Positions 1-5,342 of a stretch of DNA of 7,251 bases are shown here, piece by piece. Source of the stretch: Alphaproteobacteria bacterium (GTDB taxonomy: Bacteria > Pseudomonadota > Alphaproteobacteria > CACIAM-22H2); contig VGEI01000180.1 in NCBI GenBank assembly GCA_016869415.1, positions 1 to 7,251 of the forward strand. Reading direction: 5' to 3'. Under the pieces are notes generated by a model that saw only the letters and a list, made by a program, of their open reading frames with translations, was not told the DNA's origin and did not search any database. Numbering within the stretch: the stretch's first letter is position 1; each line of letters opens with the position of its first letter. Both the position numbers and the translations under genes were made by a program.

Positions 1-121
1 GTCCGACAATTTCCAGGACGACCATGAGATGCTGAAACACGGTTTCGTGGTCTATGATGCGCTCTACGCGTGGTGCCGCAAGCTGCAGGGCGAGACCCAT
101 GGCTGGCCACCGAAGAGCTGA
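1..121 (+). CDS. chrB: ChrB-type chromate resistance protein, C-terminal fragment (5' end outside window)
   Basis: The last 39 codons of a gene that begins before the window; the first complete codon is at position 2 and the TGA stop is at 119-121. The visible peptide contains HEMLKHGFVVYDALYAWCR followed by a short tail ending in PPKS. That pattern is typical of the extreme C-terminus of ChrB proteins (Chrome_Resist domain). In characterised systems ChrB is a cytoplasmic chromate-responsive regulator encoded directly upstream of the ChrA exporter. The order here matches: a full chrA starts two bases after this stop, so the two are surely one operon and probably translationally coupled. The N-terminal regulatory part cannot be seen, so a short ChrB-like protein lacking it cannot be excluded. 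The identification rests on motif memory plus the chrA neighbour. Confidence 0.82.
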   Translation, partial: SDNFQDDHEMLKHGFVVYDALYAWCRKLQGETHGWPPKS

Positions 122-123
122 CC

Positions 124-1449
124 ATGGACGTTTCGCGCATGCCTGATGCCTCCGCCGGCTTCGTTCCAGCCCCCAGTTTCAACGAGGCCCTGCGTTTCTG
201 GTTCAAATTGGGATGGATCAGTTTCGGCGGGCCGGCCGGCCAGATCGCCATTATGCAGACCGAGCTGGTCGACCGCCGGCGCTGGATCGACCAGCGCCTG
301 TTCCTCAGCGGCCTGAATTTCTGCACGCTGCTGCCCGGCCCGGAGGCCATGCAGCTCGCCACCTATATCGGCTGGCGGTTGCACGGGCTCAAGGGCGGCA
401 TCGTCGCCGGCTCGCTCTTCGTCCTGCCGGGTGCGGCGATCATGCTGCTGCTCTCCTGGCTGGCCGCGGCCTACGGCGACGTACCCCTGGTGGCCTCGCT
501 GTTCTACGGACTGAAACCCGTCGTCATCGCCATTATCGCCGGTGCCGTCTGGCGTATCGGCAACCGGGCGCTCAAAGGCTGGCCGGCCGTGGCAATCGCC
601 GCTGCCGCTTTCGTGGCCATCTATTTCGCCGGCATCGACTTTCCCTGGATCGTGCTGGCCGCCGGTCTGATCGGCTGGGTAGCCGGGCTGCAGGGCAGCA
701 CGGTTTTCGCCTCAGGTCATGGCCATGACAAAGCCGAGGACAGCGCCGTCAACGGCATAGCGGTGGCACCCGTCGAGCGGCCGATGTTCCGTCTGGTCGG
801 CATGTCGGCGATCTTCGTCGCTTTGCTCATCGTACCGATCGCCCTTGCGCTGCTGCTCTTCGGCGCGGAACCGTTCGCCGATGTCGCGAACCTCTTCACC
901 AAGGCCGCCTTCGTCACCTTCGGTGGGGCCTACGCGGTCCTGCCCTACGTCGCCGAGGAGGCGGTGAACACCTACGGCTGGCTCACGGCCGACGAGATGC
1001 TCAACGGGCTGGCACTGGCCGAGACGCGGCCGGGACCGCTGATCCTCGTCCTGCAATATGTCGGCTTCTTCGCCGGCTGGAAGTTTCCCGGCGCCCTCGC
1101 GCCGGAGTCGGCGGCGATCCTGGCAGCGGCGATCGCAACCTATTGCACCTTCCTGCCCAGTTTCTGGTTCGTCTTGAGTGCCGCGCCGTGGATTCACTCG
1201 ATCCACGAGAGTGCGAAGCTCAGCTCGGCACTGGGGGCGATCACCGCCGCCGTGGTCGGCGTGATCCTCAATCTGGGAGTCTTCCTGGCCGGAGGCGTGA
1301 TCCTGCCGGGCGGGCGGCCGGATCTCTTCGCCGTGATCGTGGCGCTGGCGGCCTTCGGCGTGATGATCCGCTGGAAACCGGAGATTCACTGGCTGGTGGC
1401 CGGCGGGGCCACCGCCGGTCTGATCTACCGTCTCGTCATCGGCGGATAA
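124..1449 (+). CDS. chrA: ChrA chromate efflux transporter (two-domain, CHR family)
   Basis: A 441-residue inner-membrane transporter expected to export chromate from the cytoplasm, driven by the membrane potential or proton gradient in studied homologues. It has the duplicated architecture of long-chain CHR proteins. The N-terminal half carries KLGWISFGGP (residues 28-37) and LLPGPEAMQ (69-77). The C-terminal half repeats the pattern as KAAFVTFGGAYAVLPY (260-275) and ETRPGP (300-305). Many hydrophobic alanine/leucine/isoleucine-rich segments flank these motifs. The halves are joined by a polar linker around residues 190-225 containing GHGHDK (200-203 region). The ATG at 124 is preferred over an in-frame GTG at 70, because the latter lies inside chrB and adds a peptide unlike the family; GAAGAG at 112-117 is a plausible ribosome binding site. 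The length fits the family (about 400-450 residues). The frame is intact with all four signature motifs, so it is probably functional. Confidence 0.95.
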   Translation: MDVSRMPDASAGFVPAPSFNEALRFWFKLGWISFGGPAGQIAIMQTELVDRRRWIDQRLFLSGLNFCTLLPGPEAMQLATYIGWRLHGLKGGIVAGSLFVLPGAAIMLLLSWLAAAYGDVPLVASLFYGLKPVVIAIIAGAVWRIGNRALKGWPAVAIAAAAFVAIYFAGIDFPWIVLAAGLIGWVAGLQGSTVFASGHGHDKAEDSAVNGIAVAPVERPMFRLVGMSAIFVALLIVPIALALLLFGAEPFADVANLFTKAAFVTFGGAYAVLPYVAEEAVNTYGWLTADEMLNGLALAETRPGPLILVLQYVGFFAGWKFPGALAPESAAILAAAIATYCTFLPSFWFVLSAAPWIHSIHESAKLSSALGAITAAVVGVILNLGVFLAGGVILPGGRPDLFAVIVALAAFGVMIRWKPEIHWLVAGGATAGLIYRLVIGG

Positions 1450-1458
1450 CGAGGCGGC

Positions 1459-1486
1459 AGCGGTCGCAGAACGACTGGCGATCGCT
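1459..1486 (+). terminator. Stem-loop after chrA, possible terminator
   Basis: Ten bases after the chrA stop, AGCGGTCGC (1459-1467) can pair with GCGATCGCT (1478-1486), giving a 9-bp stem with one G-U wobble and a 10-base loop. It lies in the 52-bp gap between chrA and the convergent Lrp-type gene. No T-run follows, so it is not a canonical intrinsic terminator. In a GC-rich alphaproteobacterium it may still stop or stabilise the chrBA transcript 3' end. The wobble pair forms only in the plus-strand RNA (it becomes A-C in the opposite RNA), so the structure favours chrA. Confidence 0.4.
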
Positions 1487-1501
1487 CCGGCTCAGCCCTA
1501 T

Positions 1502-1978
1502 TCACTCGACCTCGACGGGAACACCGGGAAGGTGCTTGGCGCTGCGGATCGCCAAGGCAGATTTGACGTGGCTGACGTTCGGCGCCGTCGTCAGCTTGGT
1601 GGTGAGGAACTTCTGATAAGCGTCCCAGTCCTCAGCCACGATCTTGAGCAGGAAGTCGGTTTCACCGGCGAGCATGTGGCATTCGCGGACCTGGGGCCAT
1701 GAGTTCACCAGATCCTCAAACGCCTTCAGGTCATGCTCCGCCTGACTGGCCAGTCCGACATGGGCAAAGACAGTGACATTGAAACCGAGCGCCGCAGCGT
1801 TGAGGTCGGCGTGATAGCCCTTAATCACGCCGCCATCCTCGAGCGCCCGCACGCGGCGCAGGCAGGGCGGCGCCGAAATCTCGGCCCGGCGGGCGAGCTC
1901 GACATTGGTCATGCGGCCGCTGGCCTGCAGGTCTCTTAGGATCCGTCGGTCAATCCGGTCGAGCTTGACGCCCCGCAT
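1502..1978 (-). CDS. Lrp/AsnC family transcriptional regulator
   Basis: A 158-residue DNA-binding protein of the feast/famine regulator family, the usual length. The N-terminal helix-turn-helix domain runs from LDRIDRRILRDLQ (residues 6-18) through NVELARRAEISAPPCLRRVRALEDGGVIKGY (25-55), a textbook AsnC-type pattern. The C-terminal RAM/ligand-binding domain spans about 68-148 and includes the GETDFLLK segment (105-112), where this family binds amino acids or related effectors at dimer interfaces. On its coding strand GGGGAAA lies six bases before the ATG, a reasonable ribosome binding site. It is convergent with chrA and divergent from the ELM1-like gene. A strong palindrome about 20-49 bp upstream of its start is probably its own operator. 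The effector and regulon cannot be read from the sequence; neither neighbour is an obvious amino-acid pathway gene. Confidence 0.93.
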   Translation of the reverse strand: MRGVKLDRIDRRILRDLQASGRMTNVELARRAEISAPPCLRRVRALEDGGVIKGYHADLNAAALGFNVTVFAHVGLASQAEHDLKAFEDLVNSWPQVRECHMLAGETDFLLKIVAEDWDAYQKFLTTKLTTAPNVSHVKSALAIRSAKHLPGVPVEVE

Positions 1979-1997
1979 CGTTCATTTCCCCGTCCGG

Positions 1998-2027
1998 TCC
2001 ATCGTTGAAATAATATTCCACGATGGA
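1998..2027. promoter_or_regulatory. Near-perfect AT-centred palindrome, probable Lrp/AsnC operator
   Basis: The left arm TCCATCGT (1998-2005) is exactly complementary in inverted order to ACGATGGA (2020-2027). Inside these, GAA (2007-2009) mirrors TTC (2016-2018) around the AT-only core ATAATA (2010-2015). In total 22 of 30 positions are symmetric. A symmetric site with an AT-rich centre is the general form of Lrp/AsnC-family operators. This one lies between the regulator gene (1502-1978, minus) and the divergent ELM1-like gene (start 2105), so autoregulation is likely and control of both genes is possible. The AT core stands out sharply in GC-rich surroundings. Confidence 0.65.
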
Positions 2028-2040
2028 GACGATACCGCAA
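2010..2040 (-). promoter_or_regulatory. Possible promoter of the Lrp/AsnC-type gene, overlapping the palindrome
   Basis: On the minus strand TATTAT (complement of 2010-2015) matches the -10 consensus at five of six bases and is the core of the palindrome. TTGCGG (complement of 2035-2040) lies 19 bases upstream as a weak -35. If real, the regulator bound to the palindrome would occlude RNA polymerase, giving negative autoregulation. The long spacer and weak -35 keep confidence low. Confidence 0.28.
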
Positions 2041-2067
2041 CCCGATTTGGAATTTTCTTACCCAGTG

Positions 2068-2096
2068 TTGCCTCGGCCCTGCCGGCCCCTCATAGT
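2068..2096 (+). promoter_or_regulatory. Possible promoter of the ELM1-like gene, leaderless arrangement
   Basis: TTGCCT (2068-2073), then exactly 17 bases, then CATAGT (2091-2096) resembles a -35/-10 pair. The -10-like hexamer ends eight bases before the ATG at 2105, so transcription would start at or next to the start codon. No purine-rich Shine-Dalgarno sequence precedes the ATG, which fits a leaderless mRNA. The hexamers are only partial matches. Confidence 0.3.
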
Positions 2097-2104
2097 CCGC
2101 CGCC

Positions 2105-3058
2105 ATGTCCCCCGTCGGCTGGATCGTAACCCCAGGCGAGGCCGGCTTCGAATCGCAGGGCCGCGGCCTCGCCGAAGCGTTGGGCCTGACCCCGCTGTTC
2201 AAGCGGGTGCGCGCCCGCTGGCCCTGGCAGCGTCTGCCGGGGCGCTTCTGGCTGGATCCGCTGACGCGGCTCGCCGAGGGCAGCGACCGTCTCGACCCAC
2301 CCTGGCCGGATGTCGTGATCAGCTGCGGCAAGATCGCCGCCCCGCTGGCCGCCGCCATCCGGCGTGCCAGCGGCGGCCGGATCAAGGCGGCGCATATTCA
2401 GAATCCGCTGATGAGGCTGGACCGCTTCGATGTCGTCGTCGCACCGCGTCACGACGGCATTCGCGGCGAGAATGTGCTTTCCACCGTCGGTGCGATCCAT
2501 CCGGTGACGCCGGAGAAGCTCGGCGGCGCTGCAGCGCACTGGGCAGCAGCCTTTGCCTCCCTACCGCGACCGCTGGTGGGCGTGCTGATCGGCGGCAGCA
2601 ACGGCCGCTTCGTGCTCGACCCGCCGACGATGTCCGACTTCGCGGCGCGGCTCGCTGAGCTCGCCCGCCGGCACGGGGCGGGGCTGGCGGTGACGCCCTC
2701 GCGCCGCACCGGCCCGGAGAACAAGGCGGTGCTGGCACAGGCGCTCACCGGCCTGCCGGCCTTCGTCTGGAACGAGCAGGGGGACAATCCCTATCTCGGC
2801 ATCCTGGCCCTCGCCGACGCGATCGTGGTCACCGAGGATTCGGTGTCGATGACCTCGGAGGCGCTGGCCACCGGCAAGCCAGTCCATGTCATGCGCCTGC
2901 CCGGCGATTCGGCGCGGCTGCGCCGCTTCCAACACGATCTCATCGCCGAGGGCTACACCCGGCCCTTCACCGGCGCACTGGAACGCTGGAGCTACACACC
3001 GCCGGATGATACGGCGCGGGCCGCCCTCATCTGCCGCCAGCGCTTCGGCTGGCAGTGA
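2105..3058 (+). CDS. Mitochondrial fission ELM1 family protein (COG3660-type)
   Basis: A 317-residue soluble protein of the bacterial/plant ELM1 family, in older annotation a predicted nucleoside-diphosphate-sugar epimerase. Plant ELM1 acts in mitochondrial fission; the bacterial biochemical role is not established. Visible family features are a start of the form WIVTPGEAGFESQGRGLAEALGL (residues 6-28), a glycine-rich turn IGGSNGRF (162-169), VTPSRRTG (196-203), NPYLGILALADAIVVTEDSVSMTSEA (228-253) and TGKPVHV (256-261). The late TEDS-x-SMTSEA-x-x-x-GKPV arrangement resembles the nucleotide-sugar binding half of GT-B glycosyltransferases and UDP-GlcNAc 2-epimerases, so sugar-nucleotide binding is a reasonable inference, not shown. 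No signal peptide or membrane span is apparent. The start lacks a Shine-Dalgarno sequence, but the N-terminus matches the family. A 27-bp gap containing a hairpin separates it from the next gene, with which it probably works. Confidence 0.9.
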   Translation: MSPVGWIVTPGEAGFESQGRGLAEALGLTPLFKRVRARWPWQRLPGRFWLDPLTRLAEGSDRLDPPWPDVVISCGKIAAPLAAAIRRASGGRIKAAHIQNPLMRLDRFDVVVAPRHDGIRGENVLSTVGAIHPVTPEKLGGAAAHWAAAFASLPRPLVGVLIGGSNGRFVLDPPTMSDFAARLAELARRHGAGLAVTPSRRTGPENKAVLAQALTGLPAFVWNEQGDNPYLGILALADAIVVTEDSVSMTSEALATGKPVHVMRLPGDSARLRRFQHDLIAEGYTRPFTGALERWSYTPPDDTARAALICRQRFGWQ

Positions 3059-3079
3059 GCCCGCGCCGCGGGCTATAAG
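3049..3079 (+). promoter_or_regulatory. Possible internal promoter for the 635-residue protein gene
   Basis: TATAAG (3074-3079) matches the -10 consensus at five of six bases and is the only AT-rich patch in this gap. CTGGCA (3049-3054) is a four-of-six -35 match but with a 19-base spacer. The hexamer ends six bases before the ATG at 3086, so a transcript from it would be leaderless. No Shine-Dalgarno sequence is visible. Confidence 0.3.
3058..3074 (+). other. Compact GC hairpin beginning in the stop codon of the ELM1-like gene
   Basis: AGCCCGC (3058-3064) pairs perfectly with GCGGGCT (3068-3074) around a three-base loop GCC, giving a 7-bp stem whose first base is the last base of the TGA stop. 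It fills most of the 27-bp gap before the next start. No T-run follows; the bases after it are ATAAGTC. It could be a processing or attenuation element, or a weak terminator separating the two genes. Confidence 0.45.
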
Positions 3080-3085
3080 TCGCCG

Positions 3086-4993
3086 ATGGCACTACGTATC
3101 GAGACCTTCAGCAACGTCAAGGGCGGCAACGCCTTCTTCAAGGCCGTCGGCCATCCGTTGGCGGTGGCGCCGGCACGCGCCCTGATCGAGCGTCTGGCGC
3201 AGGCCGGACCCGTGGCGGTCTACGACCCGCTCGGCCTCGCCGAGCCTTTCGACGCCCTGCATCCGCTGAACAGCCTCGCTCTCGCCGGGCTGTTCGTGCA
3301 GGACGTCGACGCCATCGGCCGGAGCGCACTGGGCCGCCGCGCCCAGCCGATCACCGACCTGCCCGCCTCGCCGGCCCGCAGCGTGCTGGTGCTGGCCTTC
3401 GATGCCACGCGCTTCGTCGACCACATCCGCCATTTGGTGCCCAAGGGCGCCGAGATCGTCACCCTCGACGGCATGCGCCTCGCCGACGACATGCTGGTCA
3501 ACAAGCGCAACTATCTCGACCCCCATAATTTCGCCACCAACTTCGCCTTCTTCCGCGACGACGATGCCCGCCATACGAGGATCGTCACGGCCAATTACTG
3601 GGCAGGTTACGGCGCAAAAGAGATCGTGTTGTGGCTGTGCCTGTACGGGGCGGACGGTGCGGTGCTGGCGCAGTGGCGCGAGAGTGTGGCTTCGGGTGTC
3701 GCCGGCATCGTCATCGACAGCCGCAACGTGAGGAAGCGCTTCGGCCTGCCGCCCCTCTGCGGCCAGCTTTTTATCCACGCCATCGGCGCCACGGGGCACG
3801 ACGTCGTCAAATACGCGCTCGACATCTTCGGCGCCAAGGCCGAGGAGCTCTCCTGCACCCACGACGCCAATGCCTGGCCGTCGGACCGCTACGCCGGCCT
3901 GCCGGCGCCGAAGGCGGATGAAAAGGTCATCCTCTGGGTGCAGAACAGCCACCCCTGCCCCATCCCCGCCAAGGCTGTGGGGCTTTCGCTGATGGGCAGC
4001 GCAGACGTGGCGTGGCTCGACCGCGCCGTGCCGCCCTTCGCCTCGCTCGCACTCGACGTCGCGACGCTGCTGCCCGCAGCGCGCTGGCCGCAGCAGATCG
4101 AGATCGCCGCCGGCAAGCATTTCGTGCGCCCGCGTTACGAGATCGTCCGCGAGTCGGGCCAGCGCCGCCTGGCGCATCCCAATGTCGAGCGCGCCGATCT
4201 CAAGCCCGATCCGCACATCCCCGAGCTCGCCAATTTGATGGGCAAGGGCTTCCTGCTGCCGGCCCCCGTGCTGCCCCCAGATCGCTACCGCTCGATCGTG
4301 CTGCCCACCCCGATGGCCACTACGCAAGCCTCGCTGCCGGTCTCGCTCAAGGTCTACGACGCCTCGGGCCGCGAGGCGACGACCGCCTTCCTCGGCAACC
4401 TGCCGCGCGGCCACGCCACCAGCCTGGAAGTAGCCGATCTGCTCAACGGCACCAAGCTGTCCTCGGGCTACGGGCACATGGAGCTGCTTTACGATTTCCG
4501 CAGCGGCGGCGAGGCCGATGGCTGGCTGCACGCCCTCTTCCGCTACGAGGACCGCAGATCCAGCCACGCCGCCGAGACCAGCTTCGGCGCGCATGTCTTT
4601 AACACCGTGCTGACCTACAGGAACGAGCCGCAATCCTACGCCGGCCGGGCACCGGGCCTGTCGACGCGGCTCTTCCTGCGCCTCGGCCATGACGGGCTCG
4701 ACACGCTCTGCCACCTGATCTATCCGGCCTCGACGCCCTGGGCGGCGCAATCCTCGACCGCGCTGACGCTGCATGGCAGCGACGGCGTCGAGATCGCCAG
4801 ACACGACATCCGCATCCCCTGCTCCGGCTCCTCTCTCTGGCGCGCCTCCGAAGTCTTCGGGCGAGAGAGGCTGAAGCAGGCCGGTGACGGCGGCTATGTC
4901 CTGATCCGCGACACGACCTGCCGCCTCTTCGGCTATCACGGCCTGGTCGACGGCGAGAAGTCCTTCAGCCTCGACCACATGTTCGGTTTCTGA
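3086..4993 (+). CDS. Hypothetical protein of 635 residues, no recognised domain
   Basis: I do not recognise a named family or catalytic motif. The protein appears soluble: no signal peptide and no convincing membrane span. The first half reads like an alpha/beta domain, with the hydrophobic strand SVLVLAFDATRFVDHIRHL (residues about 100-118), VTLDGMRLADDMLVNKRNYLDPHNFATNF (about 125-153) and NYWAGYGAKEIVLWLCLY (170-187). A central block rich in aromatic, His and Asp residues, THDANAWPSDRY (258-269) and WVQNSHPCPIP (284-294), looks like a conserved functional core. The remainder (about 295-635) is rich in short beta-like stretches and may be one or two beta-sandwich domains, ending in SLDHMFGF. 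Codon use matches the neighbours, supporting a real, long-resident gene. It follows the ELM1-like gene by 27 bp, suggesting a shared process, perhaps in envelope or sugar metabolism; this is inference from the neighbour alone. The ATG at 3086 is the only well-placed start; it has a -10-like element just upstream rather than a ribosome binding site. Confidence 0.85.
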   Translation: MALRIETFSNVKGGNAFFKAVGHPLAVAPARALIERLAQAGPVAVYDPLGLAEPFDALHPLNSLALAGLFVQDVDAIGRSALGRRAQPITDLPASPARSVLVLAFDATRFVDHIRHLVPKGAEIVTLDGMRLADDMLVNKRNYLDPHNFATNFAFFRDDDARHTRIVTANYWAGYGAKEIVLWLCLYGADGAVLAQWRESVASGVAGIVIDSRNVRKRFGLPPLCGQLFIHAIGATGHDVVKYALDIFGAKAEELSCTHDANAWPSDRYAGLPAPKADEKVILWVQNSHPCPIPAKAVGLSLMGSADVAWLDRAVPPFASLALDVATLLPAARWPQQIEIAAGKHFVRPRYEIVRESGQRRLAHPNVERADLKPDPHIPELANLMGKGFLLPAPVLPPDRYRSIVLPTPMATTQASLPVSLKVYDASGREATTAFLGNLPRGHATSLEVADLLNGTKLSSGYGHMELLYDFRSGGEADGWLHALFRYEDRRSSHAAETSFGAHVFNTVLTYRNEPQSYAGRAPGLSTRLFLRLGHDGLDTLCHLIYPASTPWAAQSSTALTLHGSDGVEIARHDIRIPCSGSSLWRASEVFGRERLKQAGDGGYVLIRDTTCRLFGYHGLVDGEKSFSLDHMFGF

Positions 4994-4996
4994 CAT

Positions 4997-5014
4997 CGCC
5001 CTCGATATGGGGCG
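4997..5014 (+). terminator. Weak GC stem-loop after the 635-residue gene
   Basis: CGCCC (4997-5001) pairs with GGGCG (5010-5014), with an additional T-G wobble inside and a loop around CGATAT. It begins four bases after the TGA stop. No T-run follows, so it is at best a non-canonical terminator or 3'-end stabiliser. Confidence 0.28.
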
Positions 5015-5088
5015 CCGCAGACGTTTCGTCCATAGGCGGCTCGAAAAATTTGCGGCCGGAGCCCCATAAATAGGGCACCTTGGGCGCG

Positions 5089-5116
5089 ATATTGGACATA
5101 TTGGACATCACCGGAC
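5089..5116. repeat. Three tandem short repeats, possible regulator-binding array
   Basis: ATATTGGAC occurs twice head to tail (5089-5097 and 5098-5106), followed by the related ATCACCGGAC (5107-5116) and then ATGG. The GGACAT word recurs at 9- and 10-base spacing, close to one helical turn, so all copies would face the same side of the DNA. They lie 227-254 bp upstream of the trxB start and about 60-85 bp before the TTGACA hexamer. An iterated activator or repressor site is plausible; no specific regulator can be named. Confidence 0.5.
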
Positions 5117-5173
5117 ATGGCCGGGGCGTGATTTCTCAAGGGCTTGCAGGCTAAGAAAATTGCCGCCACCGGA

Positions 5174-5203
5174 TTGACACAATTCGGCGCGACGCGACTT
5201 AGC
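5174..5203 (+). promoter_or_regulatory. Candidate trxB promoter with perfect -35 hexamer
   Basis: TTGACA (5174-5179) is a perfect housekeeping -35 hexamer in a GC-rich context. The -10 region at the expected distance is poor: CTTAGC at 5198-5203 is the best candidate, with an 18-base spacer. Alphaproteobacterial promoters often keep the TTGAC element with a loose -10. If used, transcription would start near 5210 and give a leader of roughly 130 bases before trxB. Confidence 0.33.
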
Positions 5204-5232
5204 CGGCGTTCTTCGAGCGCCATCGCAAGGCG

Positions 5233-5297
5233 AACCGAGCCGCTGCCGCCGGCCTTGCGCCGCCTCCGGCCTCCACTTACGTTAACCGAGCGGCTGC
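5233..5297. repeat. Imperfect 14-base direct repeat in the trxB leader
   Basis: AACCGAGCCGCTGC (5233-5246) recurs as AACCGAGCGGCTGC (5284-5297) with one difference, 51 bases apart. The C/G difference also makes AGCCGCT in the first copy complementary to AGCGGCT in the second, so the two could base-pair in the leader RNA and compete with the downstream hairpin at 5291-5310. The function is unknown, and chance is possible in sequence this GC-rich. Confidence 0.35.
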
Positions 5298-5310
5298 ACT
5301 TCCGTAGCCG
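5291..5310 (+). other. Stem-loop in the trxB 5' leader
   Basis: CGGCTGC (5291-5297) pairs with GTAGCCG (5304-5310), giving seven pairs including one G-U, around the six-base loop ACTTCC. It ends 32 bases before the trxB ATG and is not followed by a T-run. It may affect leader stability or translation. Its left arm overlaps the second copy of the 14-base repeat, so an alternative pairing exists. Confidence 0.38.
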
Positions 5311-5342
5311 AGTCCCCCGATTCTCCGCACCGATTCCCCCTC

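Larger units (their letters stand above)
4994..5342. other. 349-bp non-coding region upstream of trxB
   Basis: No convincing gene lies here. Reading frames crossing it are short or are shadows running into neighbouring genes, with no family-like sequence. From left to right it contains a weak stem-loop (4997-5014), an AT-rich patch with GCCC and GGGC arms around ATAAATA (5061-5076), three tandem GGAC-containing repeats (5089-5116), a TTGACA hexamer (5174-5179), an imperfect 14-base direct repeat (5233-5246 and 5284-5297) and a leader hairpin (5291-5310). It is unusually long for this compact window, so it probably holds the trxB promoter, its control sites and an extended 5' leader. Confidence 0.6.

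Noticed and set aside
70..123. An upstream GTG start for chrA at position 70.
   Set aside because: It lies inside the chrB reading frame and would add 18 residues unlike ChrA N-termini. The ATG at 124 has a plausible ribosome site and the usual post-chrB spacing.
712..1389. A 225-codon minus-strand frame inside chrA.
   Set aside because: An antisense shadow with Arg/Glu/Gln/Asp-rich composition, opposite clear transmembrane segments of ChrA.
3092..4996. A 634-codon open frame on the minus strand almost exactly opposite the 635-residue gene.
   Set aside because: It is a mirror effect of high-GC codon use: G/C third positions on the plus strand remove stops from the matching antisense frame. 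Its product is low-complexity (Ala, Gly, Glu, Arg, Val) with no domain-like pattern, and the plus-strand frame has family-like composition.
5061..5076. GCCC and GGGC arms around ATAAATA as a possible operator or terminator.
   Set aside because: Only four paired bases, and the left arm can pair equally with a second GGGC at 5082-5085; too weak to call.
5158..5184. AATTG and CAATT arms flanking the TTGACA hexamer as a possible operator.
   Set aside because: Only five bases with no extension on either side and a 17-base interior; expected by chance.
4936..5223. A 95-codon minus-strand frame in the gap upstream of trxB.
   Set aside because: It runs into the 3' end of the 635-residue gene, lacks a ribosome binding site and shows no domain features. 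Its VQYVQY segment is just the translated tandem repeats.
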